64,000 nucleotides of DNA from the NCBI GenBank assembly GCA_040779335.1, contig JBFONV010000001.1, forward strand, positions 496,001-560,000, in the 5' to 3' direction. A model generated the notes under the pieces. It worked only from the letters and a program-made list of their open reading frames with translations, did no database searches and was not told the DNA's origin. The translations under genes and the position numbers were made by a program. Each line of letters starts with the position of its first letter. Position 1 is the first letter of the stretch. The DNA comes from JBFONV01 sp040779335 (lineage in GTDB: Bacteria > Pseudomonadota > Gammaproteobacteria > Enterobacterales > Alteromonadaceae). Below are positions 8,167 through 16,257 of this stretch, piece by piece.

Positions 8167-8723
8167 TAGTTTCTGCTCTGACAAGCTTGCGCATCAGTTG
8201 TTTTTAAATGAGGCACAAAATTACATGGACGATGACTGGCATCAAGCTGTTCTTTTATTATCTTATCCCACGCGGTTCGACAAGCATTTGTTGACCCTGG
8301 GACACAAAGAATAACAGTACTGTTGGCAATACCACCAAAGGCGCGAGATTGAATGGTCGAAGTGCCAATTTCTTGCAATGAAACATAGCGAAATACTTCG
8401 CCAAAGCCTTCTACCGCTTTATCAAATAATGGCATTAATGCTTCAGGGGTATTATCACGTTCCGTAAATCCAGTACCGCCTGTGCTGATAATAGCTTGTA
8501 CATTTTCACTGGCTATCCATTTGGAAACAATGGCGCGCAATTGATAGACATCGTCTTTGACAATGGCTTTCTCGGCAAGGTTGTGGCCTGCTGCTTGCAG
8601 TCTTTCAACCAATGCTTGACCAGACGTATCATTTGATTCGTCACGTGTGTCAGATACTGTTAATACGGCAATATTAAGTGGGATGAAGGCATTGCCGCCG
8701 TGACCTGAACCTGTGTTAGACAT
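8166..8723 (-). CDS. moaB: Molybdenum cofactor biosynthesis protein MoaB
   Basis: MoaB belongs to the MogA/MoaB fold that adenylates molybdopterin before metal insertion. The protein shows IAVLTVSDTR, the molybdopterin-binding STGGTGFTERDNTPEA and CVPGSTNACRTAW. An open frame extends to 8804, but the ATG at 8723 (185 residues) is preceded by AAAGGAAC at good spacing and fits the family start. That start overlaps the end of mobA by eight bases. With no separate mogA in this operon, this protein may supply the MogA step, which is inference. Confidence 0.93.
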   Translation of the reverse strand: MSNTGSGHGGNAFIPLNIAVLTVSDTRDESNDTSGQALVERLQAAGHNLAEKAIVKDDVYQLRAIVSKWIASENVQAIISTGGTGFTERDNTPEALMPLFDKAVEGFGEVFRYVSLQEIGTSTIQSRAFGGIANSTVILCVPGSTNACRTAWDKIIKEQLDASHRPCNFVPHLKTTDAQACQSRN

Positions 8724-9285
8724 AACTGTTCCTTTTATTGATAAAGAGTGTTTTTGCATGCTGCCATTGATCTGGCGTGTTGCTGTTAAATAATGTTTGT
8801 TCACTATCAGGCGTGAGGGGATTGTGGGGAATTTTTTCTAATAGCGCACGTATAGATGGACCTTTCCCCGAAAATTGACTAAAAGCCTGCTGAAAATATA
8901 GCTCTACATATGCCGTTATTGGTAAATATAACGGTAAATAATGTTGCTGGTAATAACAGGCCTTTTTGCTGAGCTCGCCCGCTTGTTTAAGTTTGTGTAA
9001 AGCCTCTTTAGTCATCAGTGGTAAATCTACTGGCAATACCAAAATCGCCTCAGGTTTATGCTTTAATATCACGCTATATATACCGCCCAACGGCCCAGCA
9101 TTAGCGACCACGTCTGTGACCTCATGCCCATTGCCACTAACGACAACGTTGTTAACTTGGGCTTTTGATAGTAATTGCTTACTAAAGTTGAGCATACTTT
9201 CTTGATTGCGCTTAAGCGTCGATTTATCTTTCCCCATACGAGAAGACAAGCCACCAGCTAAGACAACCCCTAAACAGTTACTCAT
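8716..9285 (-). CDS. mobA: Molybdenum cofactor guanylyltransferase MobA
   Basis: MobA attaches GMP to Mo-molybdopterin to form the bis-MGD cofactor used by DMSO-reductase-family enzymes. The 189 residues begin with GVVLAGGLSSRMGKDKSTL, the nucleotide-binding loop and conserved lysine, followed by LVLPVDLPLMT carrying the metal-binding aspartate. Its presence implies that the cell makes bis-MGD enzymes, although none is encoded in this window. It starts four bases after moaA. Confidence 0.93.
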   Translation of the reverse strand: MSNCLGVVLAGGLSSRMGKDKSTLKRNQESMLNFSKQLLSKAQVNNVVVSGNGHEVTDVVANAGPLGGIYSVILKHKPEAILVLPVDLPLMTKEALHKLKQAGELSKKACYYQQHYLPLYLPITAYVELYFQQAFSQFSGKGPSIRALLEKIPHNPLTPDSEQTLFNSNTPDQWQHAKTLFINKRNSYV

Positions 9286-9289
9286 TGGC

Positions 9290-10261
9290 TTAACCTCCCA
9301 ACATCGCTAAATGTTTGGTGCCACCAGTCATTTTATCGTGGAGAAAATGAGTTGCTTTTTTATCTGCCAATAACGCGATAACTTGCTCTTTTAGCGGGGC
9401 AAGGTCATCTTGTTGTAAATATTCCTTCAATGAAAAGCCTTGCTCGCCAAATAAACATAAATGCAAGTTACCTAAAGAGCTGACTCTGAGTCGATTGCAT
9501 GTGTTACAAAAATCGTTACTGTATGGCATTATTAGGCCAATTTTTCCTTGATAATCTGCATGGTAAAACTCTTGTGCTGGACCTGCTGATTTTTCGCGAA
9601 GCGTCGGTTGCCAACCGTCCAATATTAATTGTTGTTTAATGCGCGAGCCACTGACATGTTGTGCGCTGAAAAACGCCTGGTTGTCGCCAGTTTGCATTAG
9701 CTCGATAAAGCGCAGTGTGATCGGCGTATCTTTTATCCAATGCAAATAACTTTGCATGTCGTAGCCATTGTATTCTCGCATTAATACGGTATTGATTTTT
9801 ATCTCTGGCCGGCCATCTGCAAGCGCCATGTCGACGCCTTTGAGAATATGATTAAGCTTGTCATGACCGGTAATCGCTTTAAATTGGCGAGGATCTAAGC
9901 TATCGATACTGATATTAATAGCATCGATACCTGCATCTAACCATGAGGGGATATGTTCGGGAAGTTTGTAGCCGTTACTGGTAATCGCTACCTTTTTTAT
10001 CCCTGCAGTTTGTTTGCAAGTAGCGATAATTTCAGGCAAGTCTTTACGTAATGACGGTTCACCACCAGTAATACGAATTTTTTCCGTGCCTAACTGGGCA
10101 AAGCCTTTTGCCAGTCGGGCGATTTCAGGCAGCGTAAGAAAATCACGCGGCTGATCGCATTGATAACCATCGGGCAAACAATAGTTGCATCGAAAGTTAC
10201 AAACATCGGTAATAGATAAGCGCAGGTAATAAAACCTGCGACCAAAATTGTCTGTTAACAT
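9290..10261 (-). CDS. moaA: GTP 3',8-cyclase MoaA (radical SAM)
   Basis: MoaA catalyses the first step of molybdopterin synthesis, rearranging GTP to 3',8-cyclo-GTP. The 323 residues have the radical SAM cluster CNFRCNYC (cysteines 21, 25, 28), the ITGGEPSLRKDL SAM segment, and the C-terminal CNTCNRLRVSSLGNLHLC motif for the second iron-sulfur cluster. The chain ends in GG, as in functional MoaA. It is the first gene of the molybdenum operon and lies directly downstream of a structured leader. Confidence 0.96.
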   Translation of the reverse strand: MLTDNFGRRFYYLRLSITDVCNFRCNYCLPDGYQCDQPRDFLTLPEIARLAKGFAQLGTEKIRITGGEPSLRKDLPEIIATCKQTAGIKKVAITSNGYKLPEHIPSWLDAGIDAINISIDSLDPRQFKAITGHDKLNHILKGVDMALADGRPEIKINTVLMREYNGYDMQSYLHWIKDTPITLRFIELMQTGDNQAFFSAQHVSGSRIKQQLILDGWQPTLREKSAGPAQEFYHADYQGKIGLIMPYSNDFCNTCNRLRVSSLGNLHLCLFGEQGFSLKEYLQQDDLAPLKEQVIALLADKKATHFLHDKMTGGTKHLAMLGG

Positions 10262-10350
10262 GTCACCTTTCCAAATGTCGGGAGGCTAACGCGTTTCCAT
10301 GTTAACCCTGGTGATTATCATATTTCCCTAAGGAAGATAATCACGGCTAA
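10262..10350 (-). promoter_or_regulatory. Probable molybdenum cofactor (Moco) riboswitch
   Basis: The minus-strand leader before moaA folds well. GTGATTATC and GATAATCAC form a nine-base stem (plus-strand 10336-10344 with 10311-10319) capped by an inner TTCC/GGAA hairpin. A second stem TAAC..GTTA carries a GAAA tetraloop. These are followed by GCCTCCCGACA and GGAAAGGTGACATG running into the start codon. This layout, GNRA loop and 3' sequence match my memory of the Moco RNA motif found upstream of moaA in gammaproteobacteria. A covariance-model search was not possible here. Confidence 0.68.
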
Positions 10351-10736
10351 AACAGCGTATTAGTTAATCATTTCTAACTAAGTTAGCTGCTCAAGCTCGG
10401 CGAATAATACGTTTTAAGTATATCTGATTTTCTTGTTGAGCATATTAATATTATTATATATAGGAAAGTTTGACCCCAATCAATAAAGTTCATGCTAATT
10501 GACTATCAAGCTATATAACGAATAAATTAGAAGTGTTACAAGAGTATCGATTTTCGCTATTGGCTAAACAAAACCGCCGCGCTAAAGAGACTTTTTCACT
10601 TAGGTTATATTTCATTAACCGACTGGTAGCGTTGTAAGATATAATTGCTCGGTCCGTTGCTGATTTGTTGCAATCAATAACATCAGATTGCCTGATTGCC
10701 GGCCAATATTCGTATATTAATTAAAGGAAAATCCTT
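10351..10736. other. Intergenic region between moaA leader and dbpA
   Basis: This divergent spacer carries a TTAGTTA/TAACTAA hairpin at about 10360-10381, possibly part of the moaA leader. The rest is AT-rich with no credible gene. Promoters for both directions must lie here, but I could not assign them firmly. Confidence 0.4.
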
Positions 10737-12128
10737 TTGAGTTCTGCTGCTTTTTCAACACTAACATTAAATCCCGATTTATTAAAAAATATAACGTCAC
10801 TTGGTTATCAGCATATGACTGATATTCAAGAAAAAAGTTTGCCACATATTCTTAGTGGCCAAGACATTATTGCTCAAGGAAAAACCGGCTCAGGTAAAAC
10901 AGCAGCGTTTGGTTTGGGTATATTAAATAAGCTTGATGTTAAGCGATTTCGTATTCAAACATTAGTTTTGTGTCCTACAAGGGAATTGGCTGATCAAGTC
11001 GCAAAAGAAATTCGTCGATTGGCGCGCACTATTCATAATATTAAAGTACTTACGTTATGTGGCGGTATGCCATTTGGTCCGCAAGTAGGCTCGTTAGAGC
11101 ACGGCGCACATATTATTGTTGGTACACCTGGGCGTATTGAGGATCATCTAGGCAAAGGCACATTAGTGTTAGATGACGTGACAACCTTAGTGCTTGATGA
11201 AGCGGATCGCATGTTAGAAATGGGCTTTCAATCAGCAATAGACAATGTGGTAGAGCGCATTCCCGCTGGACGTCAAACCTTGCTCTTTAGCGCGACCTAT
11301 CCGAAACAAATTCAATCGATTGCTGAACGTATTATGGTTAAGCCTATCATGGTGCAATCGTTATCTAGCCATGATAGCAGTAGTATTTCACAACACTTTT
11401 TTAAGGTTGATAGCGATAACTCCAACGAACAGCGCCTGACCGCTCTGCGTTTATTGTTACAAAAGTATAAACCTGAATCGACGGTGATATTTTGTAACAC
11501 CAAAAAAGAAACACAAGAAGTCGCAACACAATTGGTTAATTATGGTTTTAGCGCAGTTGCACTGCATGGTGATTTAGAGCAACGCGATAGAGATCAGACT
11601 TTAGTCCGTTTTGTTAGTAAAAGTGCTGCTATATTAGTGGCAACTGACGTAGCTGCGCGAGGTTTAGACATAGATGCCTTGGATGCGGTGATTAATTTTC
11701 ATATTGCTCGCGATGCTGAAGTTCATGTTCACCGAATCGGTCGTACAGGGCGCGCTGGCAGTAAAGGTATTGCGTGTTCGTTATTTAGTGATAAAGAAAG
11801 CTACAAAATTGGCTTGTTAGAAGATTATCTAGACAGTGTCATTGAAAGTGAACCTTTACCACCATTAACGGTTTTAGATGATGCTATTACTCCTCCGCCG
11901 ATGGCGACCTTGCAAATTGATGGCGGCAAAAAGCAAAAAGTAAGAGCGGGCGATATTCTTGGCGCACTCACTGGCGATAAAGGTATTGATGGAAAGTCAG
12001 TAGGAAAAATTCAATTATTTGACAATTGGGCTTACGTCGCTATTGAGCGCGGTGTGGCAAAAAGAGCGTTAAAAAAATTATCTGAAGGCAAACTTAAGGG
12101 ACGTAACTTTAGAGTAAGGCAATTATAA
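10737..12128 (+). CDS. dbpA: ATP-dependent RNA helicase DbpA
   Basis: DbpA is a DEAD-box helicase that acts on 23S rRNA during 50S assembly. The 463-residue protein shows FSTL near the start, Walker A GKTGSGKT (48-55), CPTRELADQ, DEAD in VLDEADRM, SAT, and the helicase-C motifs LHGDLEQRDRDQTL and HRIGRTGRAG. The C-terminal domain with IDGGKKQKVRAGDILGALTG is the DbpA-specific RNA-binding part that recognises hairpin 92. The start is a TTG at 10737, eight bases after AAAGGA. Confidence 0.95.
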   Translation: MSSAAFSTLTLNPDLLKNITSLGYQHMTDIQEKSLPHILSGQDIIAQGKTGSGKTAAFGLGILNKLDVKRFRIQTLVLCPTRELADQVAKEIRRLARTIHNIKVLTLCGGMPFGPQVGSLEHGAHIIVGTPGRIEDHLGKGTLVLDDVTTLVLDEADRMLEMGFQSAIDNVVERIPAGRQTLLFSATYPKQIQSIAERIMVKPIMVQSLSSHDSSSISQHFFKVDSDNSNEQRLTALRLLLQKYKPESTVIFCNTKKETQEVATQLVNYGFSAVALHGDLEQRDRDQTLVRFVSKSAAILVATDVAARGLDIDALDAVINFHIARDAEVHVHRIGRTGRAGSKGIACSLFSDKESYKIGLLEDYLDSVIESEPLPPLTVLDDAITPPPMATLQIDGGKKQKVRAGDILGALTGDKGIDGKSVGKIQLFDNWAYVAIERGVAKRALKKLSEGKLKGRNFRVRQL

Positions 12129-12259
12129 CCCAATAAGTTTATTGTATTCAAAATGGTAAACAGGCTGATTATTTTAGCCAGTCTTTATCTATTCTAAAGC
12201 AATTATTTGCTGCTTTATTGTGTAATCATATTGTATTTGTGTGCAAACGGCTGCTATTA

Positions 12260-12279
12260 TACTGTTTTTTTATACAGTT
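12260..12279 (+). promoter_or_regulatory. LexA (SOS) box upstream of yebG
   Basis: CTG at 12262-12264 and CAG at 12275-12277 are separated by exactly ten bases, within the symmetric arms ACTGT and ACAGT and an all T/A centre. This is a near-ideal gammaproteobacterial LexA operator. It lies about 125 bases before yebG, a known SOS gene in E. coli. Confidence 0.85.
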
Positions 12280-12402
12280 TTATTAGGTGTTCAATACATG
12301 ACTATATGTTCGGAAGTTTATCGCAATTACAGTGTTGAGAATTAGATTATCCATGTATGCTATATAAAGCATTTAGTTTAATAGGTTTTGTGAGGAAAGC
12401 TA

Positions 12403-12705
12403 ATGGCAGTTGAAAGTCGATTTGTCGTAATTCGACAAGGTGTAGAGGTGCAAACATTTATGGATAAGAAAGCCGCAGATGAATATGACAAAATGTTGGA
12501 CATGGCTGATGATCTAACTACTTTGCTTGGCAATGCACCATTTGAGTTGGATGAAAAAACTGTTGAGGATTTGAGTATCTATTTAGCACAAAATAGAGAC
12601 GATGTTTTAATTGCCTTGCAAGCTAAAAAAGCGAAGCCAGTAAAAAAAGTCCCCGCTAAGGTCATTACAAAAGACGACAAAGCAGATGTCGAAAAAGAAC
12701 AATAA
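12403..12705 (+). CDS. yebG: SOS-induced YebG family protein
   Basis: YebG is a small DNA-damage-inducible protein of unknown biochemical role. The 100 residues begin MAVESRFVVIRQG and contain KKAADEYDKMLDMADDL, closely resembling E. coli YebG. A lysine-rich low-complexity C terminus (KKAKPVKKVPAKV) is longer than I would expect in the E. coli protein and could contact nucleic acid. The LexA box upstream supports the assignment and predicts SOS control. Confidence 0.93.
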   Translation: MAVESRFVVIRQGVEVQTFMDKKAADEYDKMLDMADDLTTLLGNAPFELDEKTVEDLSIYLAQNRDDVLIALQAKKAKPVKKVPAKVITKDDKADVEKEQ

Positions 12706-12752
12706 CCACGTTTTGAAATTGGTCACTTGAAAAGTCCAATGTTAATTATTTC

Positions 12753-13463
12753 ATGACTATACCCTATCAATTGGTCAAGTCGGGACGCCGCAAAACCATT
12801 GCACTACAAATTAAACAGGGAAAAGTACTTGTAAGAGCCCCTTATCACCTTAGCGATGAGTTTGTTGCGCAGTTTGTCGCTAGCAAAAACGCTTGGCTCA
12901 GATCAAAGTTGGATCAGTATTCACCTAGTCAAACGGACAATATTTGCCGCTTTAGAAATGGCGATCGACTATTTATTGGCGGCGAAGTTAAAACTTTAAT
13001 TATTGATTATGCCGAAAAAGCTAGCGTGAATGTCGTTGAACAAACAATTCTAGTGCACATTTCTTTGCGCAGTAAAAACACCCCAATCACTGAAACTGAA
13101 CTCATTTATAAAGTAAAAAGTCAGTTAGAACGCTGGTTTCGTTATGAACTTCAGCAATATATAAACAACCGTTTGCCCGAGCTGATCGCGTATACCGGGC
13201 TTAAACCGAACACCTATAAAGTGAGGAAATATAGAGCACGTTGGGGAAGTTGTAACAATAAAGGTCAACTCAGTTTTAACGCTTTACTGATGATGGTGCC
13301 GCGTTGGGTAGTTGATTACGTGATTATTCATGAGTTATGTCACCTTATGTATTTGAATCACTCTAAACAGTTTTGGCAACTTGTTGAACAACACTGTCCT
13401 GATTTTTTATCAGCAAAATCTTGGCTGAAACATCATCAGTATCAATTATCTTGGTCTGACTAA
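12753..13463 (+). CDS. YgjP-like metallopeptidase-fold protein
   Basis: The 236-residue protein belongs to the YgjP/SprT-like M48-type zinc metallohydrolase group. It shows the metal motif HELCHLMYLNHSKQFW near residue 194, with HELCH followed by a third histidine, and the RWGSCNNKGQLSFN segment diagnostic of the family. E. coli YgjP has been described as a UTP pyrophosphatase, but true substrates are unsettled. It follows yebG by 47 bases, so it could share the SOS transcript, though no LexA box lies in the gap. Confidence 0.85.
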   Translation: MTIPYQLVKSGRRKTIALQIKQGKVLVRAPYHLSDEFVAQFVASKNAWLRSKLDQYSPSQTDNICRFRNGDRLFIGGEVKTLIIDYAEKASVNVVEQTILVHISLRSKNTPITETELIYKVKSQLERWFRYELQQYINNRLPELIAYTGLKPNTYKVRKYRARWGSCNNKGQLSFNALLMMVPRWVVDYVIIHELCHLMYLNHSKQFWQLVEQHCPDFLSAKSWLKHHQYQLSWSD

Positions 13464-14060
13464 ATTCTTTTAAATACTGATATTAAACGAGGTCAGCGCG
13501 ACCAAATAGCGAGGTTTTATTTTTATCTCTTTGACCTTTATAACTTTTTTATTTTTAAATTTTATTTTCTGGCATGAAATTTGTTTGTAATTCTGTATTG
13601 TTCAATTATTTGTCGGTGTAAAAGCCAATAATATTTATCACGAGCACTGATGTTACTCATTGGCATTAGTTATAGGGTTACAATTATCAAAAAGCGCATG
13701 TACAGTTTAAAAGTTGTGAGTGTTTACCTTGTTTCAGCATTATTATCTGTGTGGATATTTAATGTATTATTTATGGTATAAACCAATTAATACTCTTTCC
13801 TTTGCAAACTATTCATTGGTTTTTTGCTGATGACATCGCACTTATTTTTGACATTATGGTGCACTAAGCTTTTTCTTTAAATAATTGCTGCCGTTCAAGC
13901 GCTGTAGCCTTTCATTATTAACAATAAATTCTGCTCGCCATGTTTGTTAATTAGAAGTAAAAAAATATAGCTATATTCAGCTTTATTGATTAACAACAGC
14001 GCTGTTTTAGGATAATATTCCTGCTAATTATAAAAATAAAAACACAGGAATACTTCATCA
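13464..14060. other. Long AT-rich intergenic region
   Basis: About 600 bases carry no convincing gene. A 27-codon frame at 13698-13781 encodes a hydrophobic peptide (MYSLKVVSVYLVSALLSVW and a few more residues) but has no ribosome-binding site. I saw no terminator, clear repeat or RNA fold. The 3' end must hold the promoter of the following signalling cassette. Confidence 0.4.
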
Positions 14061-14426
14061 ATGAGCTCATCAGTTCTCATTTGCGATGACTCCAACTTGG
14101 CACGTAAACAAGTTTTACGCAGTCTACCAGAGCAATGGACGGTTAACGTTCAAACCGCAACCAATGGCGCAGAAGCTTTAGATATACTAAGAACACAAGA
14201 AATCGATGTACTTTTTCTTGATTTAACGATGCCGGTGCTTGACGGTTTAGGGGTCTTGCAAGGGTTAAAAGATGAGTCTATTGATTGCTCTGTTTTTGTG
14301 ATCTCTGCTGATATACAACCTGAAATGCAAAATAAAGTGCTTGAACTTGGCGCGAAAGCTTTTCTACGTAAACCCGTTCAAATTGACGTATTAGTTAATA
14401 ATTTGCAACAACATGGGTTTATATGA
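14061..14426 (+). CDS. Stand-alone CheY-like response regulator
   Basis: A single receiver domain of 121 residues without an output domain. The acidic pair D9-D10, phosphoacceptor D54 in LFLDLTMP, switch serine S82 and K104 in FLRKP are all present, so it should be phosphorylatable. It overlaps the next gene by four bases (ATGA), and that gene encodes a CheC-type phosphatase likely to act on it. The cognate kinase is not in the window. No flagellar or chemotaxis genes are adjacent, so a role outside classical chemotaxis is possible. Confidence 0.92.
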   Translation: MSSSVLICDDSNLARKQVLRSLPEQWTVNVQTATNGAEALDILRTQEIDVLFLDLTMPVLDGLGVLQGLKDESIDCSVFVISADIQPEMQNKVLELGAKAFLRKPVQIDVLVNNLQQHGFI

Positions 14427-15031
14427 CAGCGTTGAATTTAAATGAAGACCAGCAAGATTGTCTTCAGGAACTTATTAACGTAGCCATGGGGCAGGCGAGT
14501 GATCAACTTGCCCGCTACTTAGACACTTTTGTCTACTTAAAAGTACCAAGTATTGAACAAGTAAATGCTGAAAGTCTTTCAACGACCTTAAATACTGAAG
14601 AAAAAGGCATCGCTGTCGTCAGCCAAGGTTTTTTTGGTTATGAAGGTATCAGAGGCGAAGCCTTGTTAGTTTATCAACCTAAAGATTCTGATCGATTAGC
14701 AGACTTATTGGGTTACGAACCCGATGAACTCACAGTAGAAGAACAAATTATTGATTTGAGTTCTATTTTGACGACGACATTCTTAAATGTTTTTGCCAGT
14801 CAAATAGATAATCAAATGTCTTATAGTGCGCCAAGATTACTATCATCTGGTCTACACTCTGTCTCAGATCATTTAGAACAATTGTCTTTTAATTGGGACA
14901 TGGCGTTAAAAGTTAAAATTAGTTACCAAGTGACCGATTATTCGTTTAATTGTGACATGATTTTACTCATCCCTGAATCAGCTATTTTGAATATCACTAC
15001 GGTTATTGATCGTATATTGGACGAATTTTAA
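14423..15031 (+). CDS. CheC-family phosphatase-like protein
   Basis: CheC, CheX and FliY dephosphorylate CheY-type receivers using the motif D/S-x3-E-x2-N-x22-P. The 202-residue protein has exactly that pattern near its N terminus, in DCLQELINVAMGQ, with the proline 22 residues after the asparagine (YLKVP). The second copy of the motif, around LTTTFLN, lacks the glutamate, so only one active site is expected. It overlaps the upstream receiver by four bases and the downstream GGDEF gene by one base, arguing for one functional unit. Confidence 0.82.
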   Translation: MTALNLNEDQQDCLQELINVAMGQASDQLARYLDTFVYLKVPSIEQVNAESLSTTLNTEEKGIAVVSQGFFGYEGIRGEALLVYQPKDSDRLADLLGYEPDELTVEEQIIDLSSILTTTFLNVFASQIDNQMSYSAPRLLSSGLHSVSDHLEQLSFNWDMALKVKISYQVTDYSFNCDMILLIPESAILNITTVIDRILDEF

Positions 15032-15990
15032 TGCCAGTCGACGACTTTTGCTCATCCATTGCTAATCAGTTAAATACAGGTGTGTTGATTGTTGATCTTA
15101 ACTGTAAGATTTTGAAATGGAATCGTTTTTTAGAAATTCATACAAATAAAAAGCCAGATGACGTCTTTGGCAAATGCTTGTTTACGACTTTTCCTGAGCT
15201 CCCTCAAAGGTGGTTTGAAAGAAAAATCTCCAGTGTTGTCCAGCTAAAAACGCCGTCATTTTGTTCTTGGGAACAACGTCGTCACTTGTTTAAACTTCCG
15301 CATACACGCCCAATTACCACCGATAGTAAGTATATGGCGCAAAATGTCACTTTTTTACCAATAGAAACAGAGGGGAAGATTGAACATATTTGTTTACTTA
15401 TAGAGGACGTCACCGACGTTTGTCATTATCAAAGCATGCTCAGACAAACATTGGATGAGTTGGCGCTTGCTAACCGTATTGACGGTCTAACTCAAGTGTT
15501 TAATCGTAAACATTGGGAAGAGTGCTTAGCAAAAGAGTTCGCTCGTGCTCGTCGTTATAGCCATGACGTTTCTCTCATTATGTTTGATTTAGATCATTTC
15601 AAATTATTGAATGATACCTATGGACATCAAAGCGGTGACATGGTGTTGATAGAGGTGGCTAAGCATACTCAATCGTTGCTGCGTCTTTGCGATTTATTTG
15701 GCCGATATGGTGGTGAAGAGTTTGCTATTATTTTGCCTGAAACCGATCTTGCTGGTGCATTAGATGTTGCTGAGCGCATCAGGAAAGGCATTGAGTCACT
15801 AGTGCTCTCCTACCAAGGTAAATCAATTGAAACCTCAGCTAGTGTAGGTGTTGCGGTTATTGATGAAAGGAATAAGCGTTATGAAGACTTGATCAGCAAT
15901 GCTGATATGGCTTTGTATCAAGCGAAAGCCTCTGGAAGAAACCAAGTTCGCAGCGCACAAGAATTAACGGAAAGTGCAGAACTTAGCTAG
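15031..15990 (+). CDS. PAS-GGDEF diguanylate cyclase
   Basis: The product is predicted to make cyclic di-GMP from two GTP. The 319 residues comprise an N-terminal PAS-like sensor (TGVLIVDLNCKILKWN) of about 135 residues, a short helix, and a GGDEF domain with active-site GGEEF near residue 230. An RLCD inhibitory I-site precedes it by five residues, so product inhibition is likely. There is no membrane segment, so it is cytosolic. Its start ATG shares a base with the CheC-like stop, placing it in the same operon as the receiver. Confidence 0.93.
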   Translation: MPVDDFCSSIANQLNTGVLIVDLNCKILKWNRFLEIHTNKKPDDVFGKCLFTTFPELPQRWFERKISSVVQLKTPSFCSWEQRRHLFKLPHTRPITTDSKYMAQNVTFLPIETEGKIEHICLLIEDVTDVCHYQSMLRQTLDELALANRIDGLTQVFNRKHWEECLAKEFARARRYSHDVSLIMFDLDHFKLLNDTYGHQSGDMVLIEVAKHTQSLLRLCDLFGRYGGEEFAIILPETDLAGALDVAERIRKGIESLVLSYQGKSIETSASVGVAVIDERNKRYEDLISNADMALYQAKASGRNQVRSAQELTESAELS

Positions 15991-16105
15991 TTATTCAGTA
16001 TTTTTGACTATACATTCAATCTAGAACACTTTTATTCATAATATATAACCTTTTATTCAACACTAACTGTTGACAGTAAACATTAGTTCAGGCATTTTAA
16101 CTGTC

Positions 16106-16180
16106 ATGAAATTACATAACAGCCTCACCACGACCATTATTATCACTACCACCCTTATTGGGATGGCGGTCATCGGCTGA
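16106..16180 (+). CDS. thrL: thr operon leader peptide ThrL
   Basis: A 24-codon frame starts at the ATG at 16106 and reads MKLHNSLTTTIIITTTLIGM and four more residues. It holds six threonine and five isoleucine codons, three threonines in a row on each side of three isoleucines. Ribosome stalling on these codons when charged tRNA-Thr or tRNA-Ile is scarce would favour antitermination at the hairpin just downstream, as in E. coli. Confidence 0.93.
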   Translation: MKLHNSLTTTIIITTTLIGMAVIG

Positions 16181-16203
16181 CGTGTAAAAGAAAGTTTTTT
16201 ATC

Positions 16204-16237
16204 AAAGCCCGTGACCATAAAGGTTCCGGGCTTTTTT
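16204..16237 (+). terminator. thr operon attenuator
   Basis: A GC-rich hairpin (AAGCCCG paired with CGGGCTT, extended by GACC/GGTT around an ATAAA loop) is followed by six T residues. It lies 24 bases after the thrL stop and 21 bases before thrA, the expected place for a transcription attenuator. A TTGACA at 16070-16075 is too close to the leader start to be a comfortable -35, so the promoter is unassigned. Confidence 0.9.
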
Positions 16238-16257
16238 CGTTTCTAGGGGATATAAAA

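Noticed and set aside
10512..10520. TATATAACG, resembling one half of a ModE operator upstream of the molybdenum operon
   Set aside because: Only one half-site is present; no matching CGnTATAT lies at the right distance, and the site is about 250 bases from moaA.
12129..12200. Hairpin GGCT/AGCC just after dbpA
   Set aside because: The stem is only four bases and no T-run follows; it is too weak to be called a terminator.
13698..13781. 27-codon hydrophobic open frame
   Set aside because: There is no ribosome-binding site, and AT-rich DNA gives such frames by chance. It could be a mini-protein but nothing supports it.
16070..16098. TTGACA followed by a weak -10 before thrL
   Set aside because: A start site here would fall at or inside the thrL start codon, leaving no leader for translation, so I did not call it as the promoter.
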